A DNA stretch of 34,921 bases. It comes from Candidatus Altimarinota bacterium. Its GTDB lineage: Bacteria; Patescibacteriota; Gracilibacteria; UBA4473. The stretch lies in contig JAHDBZ010000001.1 of NCBI GenBank assembly GCA_020630245.1, positions 60,402 to 95,322 on the forward strand. The letters are read 5' to 3'. The translations under genes and the position numbers were made by a program. Position 1 is the first letter of the stretch. Each line of letters opens with the position of its first letter. The notes below the pieces were generated by a model. That model searched no databases, was not told where the DNA came from, and saw only the letters and a program-made list of their open reading frames with translations. Of this stretch, positions 29,845-34,921 are shown piece by piece.

Positions 29845-31500
29845 ATGAATCAAACAATGAACGCTGTACCAGAAACAAACAACTTAGAGTTATTAAATTC
29901 AGCAGAAGTTTTAGTCAGTAAGATTGGCGGAGATAATGCACCGTTGTTAGCTCAGAATTATACGAATGTTCGTAAAAGGTTAGAACGAGGGCAAAAAACT
30001 ATTTTGGTAGTATCTGCCATGCGTAGCTCTGATGCAAAGTATTCAGAATTAAGACATCCAGAGGTAATAGACCGAGACTCTTCGGGAGAAATAAAGCCGG
30101 GGTTTAATACAACTTCTCACCTGAAAAAGATCGGAGAGTTCTTAAATGCCAAAAATATTGTCGAAGCCAAAAATATTTATGCTTCTGTTTCTGATTTTTT
30201 GGTGAACCTAATTATGGAGGCACTACAAGATGAGTCTGCGACTATTTCATCCAAAGTCTTAGCGAGCTTAAAGGATTGTTTATCGGCTTTTGGTGCGGAA
30301 CTGGAAGCCTTTGATCCGGAGCAAGATAAAATTCTTATGCTAGATAAAGATAATTTAATCCAAAAATCAGATGGCAAATTGATTTCTCTTACTGGTTTTG
30401 GAGAAACGGTTTCGAAAATAGTTTATGAGCGTTACTTCAGCTTAAAAGAGCTTGATACCGCTACATCTAATGTAGATGGAGCGTTTGAGGCAGTCTTCCA
30501 GGGAAACGATCCAGTACAAATCTTGGCCGATGTTGGAGAGAATTCAGCAGCGCAAGAAAGACTCAGAGCTCAAATTTCATCGGACATTTCAGATGTAATA
30601 GATGACAACGAGGTTATTGTGCTAGGTGGTTATGCGCCACTGATTGCAAGTGAGAGAGGTTACACTGAAAAAATGGGTGCCCGCACGACAGTTGTGGTCA
30701 AAGAAATTGGTAAAAAGGTGGCTTATCTGATTGAAAAAGTATTCCCGATCATGAGCGCTGATCCACGAAAGTTGGGAACCGACAGAACTCAGGTAGTTCA
30801 GCACATGGGTTGGGATTTGGCGAAGGAAACTTTTGGTGTTAATTTTGGAGCTGATGGTGGGGCCGTGCAGGCAGAAGCTTTGGATATTTTAGAAGATGGA
30901 GGCGTAGAAGCTTTTGTTTGTGACCCAGAATACATAACTTCAGATCGCATTACTCGAATCTTTGATCATCAACCAGGTCCCAATGGTATTGAAATGGTGC
31001 AGGCTCGTCAGGCAGCGTCTGTGATCCAGATCAAGTCTAGTGCTATGAATACGCCTGGCTTTACAGCGCGTATCGGAAGCTGGTTCCAAGAGCGTAATAT
31101 ATCATATGACCATTCAGCCACCAGTGAGACGACAATGACTTTTGCTTTTGGTAAATATGAGTTTACGGAGGAAGACGAAGCCGCACTTAAAGAAGAAATG
31201 GGAGAAGGATTTGATACTCGCGTTGAAAAAGATATTACTTTGCTTTTTTGTCTCGGAAATAACATGGGACATGTTGGGCCCATGCATCGAGCGACGACGG
31301 GACTTAAGATGGCTGGGGTTAGTACTCGCCTGGTAACGCAGGGGATTAATGAACGTGTGATGATATTTGGAATTGATCATGACCAGTTAGATGCAGCATT
31401 AGACAGAGTGCATTGGTGGGGGGTGGAGCTTTCCGATGATCGTTATGCGGATTACCTAAACCTGACAAAAGATTTTGAAAAAAGGCAAAAAGTGGTTTAA
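29845..31500 (+). CDS. Divergent aspartate kinase
   Basis: Aspartate kinase phosphorylates aspartate in the path to lysine, methionine and threonine. The 551-residue protein keeps the family layout: an N-terminal kinase start with K26-I-G-G-D-N31 where the family has KFGGTS, TILVVSAMRSS, VIVLGGYAPL, MSADPRKLG at 303-311, DLAKETFGVNFGADGGAVQAEALDIL, and two ACT-like repeats (AASVIQIKSSAMNTPGFTARIGSWFQE; ITLLFCLGNNMGHVGPMHRATTGLKMAGV). The nucleotide-binding GRGGSD region is changed to EKMGARTTV, so activity on aspartate is not certain. I chose the ATG at 29845; an upstream TTG would place coding sequence over the terminator. It has its own promoter and a terminator-ended leader. Confidence 0.72.
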   Translation: MNQTMNAVPETNNLELLNSAEVLVSKIGGDNAPLLAQNYTNVRKRLERGQKTILVVSAMRSSDAKYSELRHPEVIDRDSSGEIKPGFNTTSHLKKIGEFLNAKNIVEAKNIYASVSDFLVNLIMEALQDESATISSKVLASLKDCLSAFGAELEAFDPEQDKILMLDKDNLIQKSDGKLISLTGFGETVSKIVYERYFSLKELDTATSNVDGAFEAVFQGNDPVQILADVGENSAAQERLRAQISSDISDVIDDNEVIVLGGYAPLIASERGYTEKMGARTTVVVKEIGKKVAYLIEKVFPIMSADPRKLGTDRTQVVQHMGWDLAKETFGVNFGADGGAVQAEALDILEDGGVEAFVCDPEYITSDRITRIFDHQPGPNGIEMVQARQAASVIQIKSSAMNTPGFTARIGSWFQERNISYDHSATSETTMTFAFGKYEFTEEDEAALKEEMGEGFDTRVEKDITLLFCLGNNMGHVGPMHRATTGLKMAGVSTRLVTQGINERVMIFGIDHDQLDAALDRVHWWGVELSDDRYADYLNLTKDFEKRQKVV

Positions 31501-31556
31501 TTTTTCCGAATAAAAAACTTGTTCACAGGAGGAAGTCTATTTATTATTTAAACGAC

Positions 31557-31865
31557 ATGCTTGAAGCTTCTCTCTCCGATATCGAATCCGCCGCGGCAAA
31601 TCTTGAAGATACTTCTGAGGCAGTTTCTCATGTGATTGTACCGAGCCCAAAAGAGGCTCGAAGCATAGATCAAGTCTTAGCAGATACCAGTAGTATGGCG
31701 TACTTAGCTTGGCATGCTGATGTAGCGCATGAAGCCATCAAAAAATCCGGCACAGTACCGGTGGTAGGAGCCTTTGCTCAAGAAAGGTTTGAGGCGCGGA
31801 TGGAGGCTACCAGAAAAAAAGTACAAAAAGTAGACCATAGACCGCCGATGGATTGCGCTCTCTAG
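31557..31865 (+). CDS. Hypothetical small protein
   Basis: This 102-residue protein is not recognised. It is acidic at the start (MLEASLSDIESAAANLEDTSEA) and helical throughout, with one Cys at the end and no membrane segment. It follows the aspartokinase gene by 56 bp, in the same direction. An AGGAGG sequence is present at 31527-31532, but it is 24 nt from the ATG, too far to act as a normal ribosome site. Its stop overlaps the convergent SufD-like gene by four bases (CTAG at 31862-31865). Confidence 0.5.
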   Translation: MLEASLSDIESAAANLEDTSEAVSHVIVPSPKEARSIDQVLADTSSMAYLAWHADVAHEAIKKSGTVPVVGAFAQERFEARMEATRKKVQKVDHRPPMDCAL

Positions 31866-32386
31866 CTCAAAAATCCAGTTTTCAGCATATCGTGGGCTTC
31901 ATCAGAAGCAATACCGCGTGATTGGAGGTAGAGGATCTGCTCTCGATCAACTGGGGCGATAGAGGCACCATGTGAGGCGGATTTTACTTTGTCCGTTTCG
32001 ACACGCAGAACTGGAAGGGAGCGGCCTTTGGCATCATCAAAAAGGATGATGCGTTCTTCGATGTTGGCGTCGGCGTCGACAGATGTTTGAGCCAGCGTAG
32101 CGGCACCATCAAACTCGAGAAAACTTTGGTCTTCTGCCGTGCCACGTAGGTCTATGGAACCGATTTGTTCGGTGCCCTGAAAAATTTGCTTTACCTGCCA
32201 TGATTTACGGTCGCTACCGTGCGTTTGAGCGCGCCCATGGATGTGGCATTCGGCCTGGTCGCCGAGGAGTTCAACGGTGAGCTGGAAATCACGACTGCCT
32301 GGCTCGAAGTCTTGGAGCGTAATATTGAGCGATTGGTTGTCTGCAACCTTTATTACTTTTTGCCCTTCGGGATTGATTAGTTCCAT
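31862..32386 (-). CDS. SufD/SufB-like C-terminal fragment
   Basis: The 174-residue protein resembles the end of SufD/SufB, the scaffold of the SUF Fe-S assembly machine. The match is in the last half: EERIILFDDAKGRSLPVLRVETDKVKSASHGASIAPVDREQILYLQSRGIASDEAHDMLKTGFLS, which follows the SufD order of P-xL-x-I-x-x-DDVKASHGA and LxYLxSRGI. The N-terminal helical domain and most of the beta-helix seen in full-length SufD (420+ residues) are missing. No sufB, sufC or sufS gene is adjacent. A TTG start at 32422 would add 12 residues and leave only three bases to the divergent DUF389 start; I prefer the ATG at 32386. It may be a compact scaffold variant or a remnant. Confidence 0.62.
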   Translation of the reverse strand: MELINPEGQKVIKVADNQSLNITLQDFEPGSRDFQLTVELLGDQAECHIHGRAQTHGSDRKSWQVKQIFQGTEQIGSIDLRGTAEDQSFLEFDGAATLAQTSVDADANIEERIILFDDAKGRSLPVLRVETDKVKSASHGASIAPVDREQILYLQSRGIASDEAHDMLKTGFLS

Positions 32387-32425
32387 CGGTTGGAAAGATA
32401 ATCGTTTTCCTCTACAATTCAACTA

Positions 32426-33502
32426 ATGCAATGGTTTAAAAATAAATGGTTAAAACTCCGTCATCGCCTCGGCCTAGGAGCTATTGAGTGGGATATGACA
32501 CTTGATAAAGTGTTTGATCGACTCGCGATCATGAAGCAGGAACCAGAACAAAAACAAACCATTTCGATTCGAGTAGTAGAAGACGCCAAGATCGGTTGGC
32601 TCTACTGGATGGAGCTGACACTATCGGTGCTGATTGCGACCTTCGGTTTGCTCCAAAACTCGGTAGCGGTGATCATCGGAGCGATGCTGATCGCCCCGTT
32701 TTTGCGACCGATTCAGGGAGTGGCCTTTGCGATCGCCAATGGCCGACGGAAGCTCCTCTGGAACACGCTACAGACACTGACGATTAGTACGTTGTACTCG
32801 ATTTTTTTGGCTTGGTTAGTGCTCGGACTGGTGCCCTACGCGGAGGTGACACCAGAGATACTGAGTCGAACGGCTCCCAACACTTTTGACCTTTTCATCG
32901 CGATCTTCTCGGCGATGGTAGCGAGTCTCGCTCATGCCTATCAACGATTATATGAAAGTGTGGCTGGGGTGGCGATGGCGACCGCAATTGTCCCGCCGCT
33001 GGCGGTGATCGGGATCATGATTTTCTTTGGAGACTTTACGTTGGCGTGGGGTAGTTTTGTGCTCTACCTAACTAACCTCGTGGCGATTCTCTTGATCGGA
33101 GTAGTGATGTTTATCTTCTATGGCTTTAACCCGCACAAACAAGAATCAGAGTCCTCTCTCAAACGAATTGGGATTTTGTTTTTAGTTACGTTTGTGTTGT
33201 GGTTTGTGCTGAGTTCTGGTCTGCAAAAGATCGAAGAAAATCGTACCTTGCAAAAGAGTACGTATCAAACGCTGCTGCAGACTTTGGACAAAGATCTTCC
33301 AGGAGCTAAGGTCAAAGACTTCGAAATCATTGAGACCAAGGAAGGTCACACCATCAATGGACAACTGTTTGTCGATGATCAAACGCGGATCACGCATGGG
33401 AAGCTTAAGGACATCAAATCTGGACTCTCTGAAAAACTCGGTCGAGACTTTGAGCTCGAGCTCGATATCGTGCGGACGGTGAGTATCGAAGGAGAAGAGT
33501 AA
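32426..33502 (+). CDS. DUF389 family membrane protein
   Basis: The 358-residue protein has a short cytoplasmic start (residues 1-55), a membrane domain with about six helices containing the DUF389 signature NSVAVIIGAMLIAPFLRPIQGVAFAIANGRRKLL, and a soluble C-terminal domain (about 270-358, KDLPGAKVKDFEIIETKEGHTINGQLFVDDQ). The function of this family is not established; a transport role is often guessed. The stop codon opens a 7-mer array that runs into copy B of the dispersed repeat. Confidence 0.85.
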   Translation: MQWFKNKWLKLRHRLGLGAIEWDMTLDKVFDRLAIMKQEPEQKQTISIRVVEDAKIGWLYWMELTLSVLIATFGLLQNSVAVIIGAMLIAPFLRPIQGVAFAIANGRRKLLWNTLQTLTISTLYSIFLAWLVLGLVPYAEVTPEILSRTAPNTFDLFIAIFSAMVASLAHAYQRLYESVAGVAMATAIVPPLAVIGIMIFFGDFTLAWGSFVLYLTNLVAILLIGVVMFIFYGFNPHKQESESSLKRIGILFLVTFVLWFVLSSGLQKIEENRTLQKSTYQTLLQTLDKDLPGAKVKDFEIIETKEGHTINGQLFVDDQTRITHGKLKDIKSGLSEKLGRDFELELDIVRTVSIEGEE

Positions 33503-33529
33503 GTATGAAGAGAGAAGTGTGAAGTAAGT
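33502..33529. repeat. 7-bp tandem array after the DUF389 gene
   Basis: Units AGTATGA, AGAGAGA, AGTGTGA and AGTAAGT start in the last base of the stop codon and lead directly into repeat copy B. Confidence 0.8.
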
Positions 33530-33608
33530 GAGACTCAGCGAGTTTGCGAGTTGTTAGTCGAACTTATCCTGAGCAAACGATCTTGAGTTTGTCGAAGCGA
33601 AGGATCTT
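33527..33608 (+). repeat. Dispersed repeat element, copy B
   Basis: This 82-bp copy starts AGTGAGACTCAGCGAG, contains TTAGTCGAACTTATCCTGAGC, then CAAACGATCTTGAGTTTG (a small stem CAAAC/GTTTG) and ends GTCGAAGCGAAGGATCTT. It matches copy C over its whole length and copy A except for the inner segment. Confidence 0.87.
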
Positions 33609-33623
33609 CAAAAAGACCTTAAC

Positions 33624-33651
33624 TTGACTTGCGCGTCCATCTGTGAATAAT
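33624..33651 (+). promoter_or_regulatory. Promoter of the attenuated gene at 33790
   Basis: TTGACT (33624-33629) and AATAAT (33646-33651) are 16 bp apart, each matching five of six consensus bases. Transcription would start near 33658. Confidence 0.65.
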
Positions 33652-33657
33652 GAGTCT

Positions 33658-33789
33658 CGGTATGCACAACGCAATTTCTTTCATTATTGAAATTATTATC
33701 GACCGCTCCTAGAGCAATCGAGTGCCTTGTGTAAATCAAAGTTTCCTCTCGATCTGCTCCAACAGGTCGATTTTTTTTAACTAAATATT
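33658..33789 (+). promoter_or_regulatory. Transcription attenuator leader
   Basis: Three competing structures are visible. (1) Anti-antiterminator: TCGA 33699-33702 with TCGA 33718-33721, enclosing GCTC 33705-33708 with GAGC 33712-33715. (2) Antiterminator: GAGCAATCGAG (33712-33722) with CTCGATCTGCTC (33748-33759), 11 base pairs with C33754 bulged. (3) Terminator: TCGATCTG (33749-33756) with CAGGTCGA (33763-33770, one G-U), followed by eight T. Structures 1 and 3 are compatible; structure 2 excludes both. An additional AATTTC/GAAATT stem lies at about 33673-33694. The ATG follows the T run after 11 nt. The ligand or signal is not identifiable. Confidence 0.75.
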
Positions 33790-34152
33790 ATGACAACACC
33801 AGATGACTTACCGGTTAATGTGAGCGATTACTTAGAAGCCGCTCATGAATCAACATTAGCACTGCCTGAACAACTTGCAGATATGATTAGCTTTGAGATG
33901 AACTTCTTGGGTAAGCACATAGGTAAGATGCCAGACCGCACTGAGTATGATTTGGCGCCAGAGTGTAAATGTACTGTGCGGCGGATTGATAGGGTGATCG
34001 TGGTTCGTCCCTACAAGGATCTTCCGCCGATGCCTGATCAATTTGATTTTGCTACCGGGAGAGATCTTGCGTCAGACGTTCGCAATGAAATAGTTGGGGG
34101 ATTGGAGCACGTTATAGCGTATCCGCATCAAGTATTACCAAGGCAGGGATAG
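33790..34152 (+). CDS. Hypothetical protein controlled by attenuator leader
   Basis: The 120-residue protein is not recognised. It has no signal peptide or membrane segment. Its core is MISFEMNFLGKHIGKMPDRTEYDLAPECKCTVRRIDRVIVVRPYKDLPPMPDQFDF, with a CKC pair, beta-strand-like RRIDRVIVVRP and a Pro-rich turn. The strong regulation in front of it (promoter, three-state leader, terminator) and its own terminator behind it show that it is a single-gene unit. The regulated function therefore rests in this protein alone, but what it does cannot be inferred. Confidence 0.6.
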   Translation: MTTPDDLPVNVSDYLEAAHESTLALPEQLADMISFEMNFLGKHIGKMPDRTEYDLAPECKCTVRRIDRVIVVRPYKDLPPMPDQFDFATGRDLASDVRNEIVGGLEHVIAYPHQVLPRQG

Positions 34153-34170
34153 CCTTTTTGCCAGACTTTT

Positions 34171-34216
34171 AAAACCGGGTTTGGACAGGTTGCGTTTGAT
34201 CTCAAAACCCGGTTTT
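34171..34216. terminator. Long terminator hairpin after 33790 gene
   Basis: AAAACCGGGTTT (34171-34182) pairs perfectly with AAACCCGGTTTT (34205-34216) over 12 bp. The loop is 22 nt long, unusual for a simple terminator. It lies between convergent genes and has T and A runs on both sides. Confidence 0.65.
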
Positions 34217-34228
34217 GGTTTAGCTAAT

Positions 34229-34474
34229 TTAACCTTGCCGCTTGATCCACCACGCCTTCAGTGGTTTTAGGGTGAGAGTTGAGAAAAGATAGCCTACGGT
34301 TGGTACGAGTGCCGCCAGCCAATAATTAGGAGCATCTATGGTGTAGAGAAACAGGACTGCAAAACCATAGGTAATAGCAGCGATGCTGGCTTTCCGTACC
34401 CAGCTGGTCTCCCAAGCTTTGTCGAGCTCAACTTTACGGTTTCTCTTAGTTATTTGATCAATATTTGTGTTCAT
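34229..34474 (-). CDS. Small two-helix membrane protein
   Basis: The 81-residue protein has a charged N-terminus (RNRKVELDKAWETSWVRK) and two hydrophobic helices (ASIAAITYGFAVLFLYTI and WLAALVPTVGYLFSTLTL) with a Pro-Asn turn between and a basic end (KAWWIKRQG). It lies one base after the stop of the upstream TauE/SafE gene (TAA C ATG), so the two are probably co-translated. The function is unknown; an accessory to the exporter is possible (inference). Confidence 0.65.
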   Translation of the reverse strand: MNTNIDQITKRNRKVELDKAWETSWVRKASIAAITYGFAVLFLYTIDAPNYWLAALVPTVGYLFSTLTLKPLKAWWIKRQG

Positions 34475-34475
34475 G

Positions 34476-34921
34476 TTATTTGAAGATCATCCAAGCACTT
34501 GTCAGTATACCGATTATGAAGGAGGCACGCATGATTGATTTTTGGATGTGCGGCGGGAATTTCTTCATCTTGGAGAGGAATCGACCAGCGATGATCCCAC
34601 CAAATACACTTCCAATGATCAATGGTACGACAATGGTCCAAATCAGGTTTCCGTGGAAGTAATGAGCGATGACGGCGGCCAGACTACTAAAGAAAGTAAT
34701 GGTTTGAATTTGGATCTTGAGATAGCCAATTTGATCGTCTGTATCAGCTTTTATCCGCAGGAGTGATAGGAGCATGATTTTGCTTGAGGCGCCGATGAGT
34801 CCGGTGTAGATACCGTAGAAAATCTCAAGGAAGTAAAAATTTCGTTCAGAAACAAATCGTTTTATCAGACTCGCGGATTCAGCAATGGCAAAGGCTAGTA
34901 TCAGTAGCGGCAATATCCAGA
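34476..34921 (-). CDS. TauE/SafE family exporter (N-terminus beyond window edge)
   Basis: The reverse frame is open to base 34921, so the start is outside the window. The visible part, about 148 residues, is the C-terminal half of a TauE/SafE transporter: four helices, the loop GIYTGLIGASSKIMLLSLLR (the second copy of the family's G-x-x-G loop), and the end SVFGGIIAGRFLSKMKKFPPHIQKSIMRASFIIGILTSAW. It differs strongly from the TauE protein at 1169-1924, so the two are distant paralogues. A TTG at 34913 could start a short form but would cut the family in half. Confidence 0.75.
   Translation of the reverse strand, partial: WILPLLILAFAIAESASLIKRFVSERNFYFLEIFYGIYTGLIGASSKIMLLSLLRIKADTDDQIGYLKIQIQTITFFSSLAAVIAHYFHGNLIWTIVVPLIIGSVFGGIIAGRFLSKMKKFPPHIQKSIMRASFIIGILTSAWMIFK

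Noticed and set aside
31525..31556. AGGAGG as the ribosome site of the gene at 31557
   Set aside because: It is 24 nt from the ATG and no alternative in-frame start lies at a proper distance.
8252..33530. CRISPR array as an explanation for the short repeats
   Set aside because: The units are 7-8 bp with no spacers and no cas genes are present.
1..34921. Prophage, integrative element or transposase genes
   Set aside because: No integrase, transposase, phage structural or conjugation gene could be recognised; the tmRNA 3' end is intact, with no visible attachment-site duplication.

Overview
This looks like a 35 kb chromosomal window from a bacterium with a compact genome and the standard stop codons. 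TGA ends ftsI, rnc and pabB, so TGA is not recoded. The housekeeping set is broad: dnaA, purA, rpsO-pnp, type-B rpmE, rpmF, rpsT, nusB, rnc, lspA, ssrA, a bifunctional rel gene and a class B PBP. No Shine-Dalgarno motif is visible in front of most genes, many genes are short or divergent, and several convergent pairs overlap at their stop codons. This style suggests a Candidate Phyla Radiation (Patescibacteria) lineage, perhaps Peregrinibacteria-like. That placement is inference: no rRNA gene is present to settle it, and I see no prophage, transposase or CRISPR array.

Layout. 1-5.6 kb: a photolyase cut by the window edge, a TauE/SafE exporter, a TVP38 membrane protein paired with a mercuric-reductase-like flavoprotein, a membrane-anchored lectin/lyase-fold protein and a small trypsin-like lipoprotein. 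5.6-9.7 kb: rpsO-pnp, then a divergent DtxR-type regulator and FTR1 iron permease around a perfect 14-bp palindrome. 9.8-12.5 kb: purA-dnaA on the minus strand. 12.7-19.0 kb: an LPSTG surface protein, then a co-directional run rpmE, membrane protein with a histone-H1-like tail, rpmF, nusB, rnc, pabB, lspA, facing rpsT. 19.5-24.7 kb: tmRNA, two TrmB-like regulators, a GNAT-like protein and a rel - small HD hydrolase - trmB operon. 24.7-29.6 kb: class B PBP, a small unknown, a one-domain alkylguanine transferase and tandem MscS channels. 29.7-34.9 kb: a divergent aspartokinase behind a terminator-ended leader, a SufD-like fragment, DUF389, a small gene behind a well-formed transcription attenuator, and a second TauE/SafE gene cut by the edge.

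The most distinctive signals are outside the proteins. (1) Degenerate tandem 7-mer (sometimes 8-mer) arrays start at or across the stop codons of many genes, and one lies in frame inside pabB. (2) A roughly 60-82 bp element occurs three times, each copy against a gene's stop codon or a 7-mer array. (3) The leader at about 33658-33789 has three mutually exclusive hairpins ending in an intrinsic terminator just before the start codon. (4) The tmRNA encodes an unusually long tag of about 30 residues. (5) Promoters of ribosomal protein genes share TTGACG-N16-TATATT or TAGAAT.
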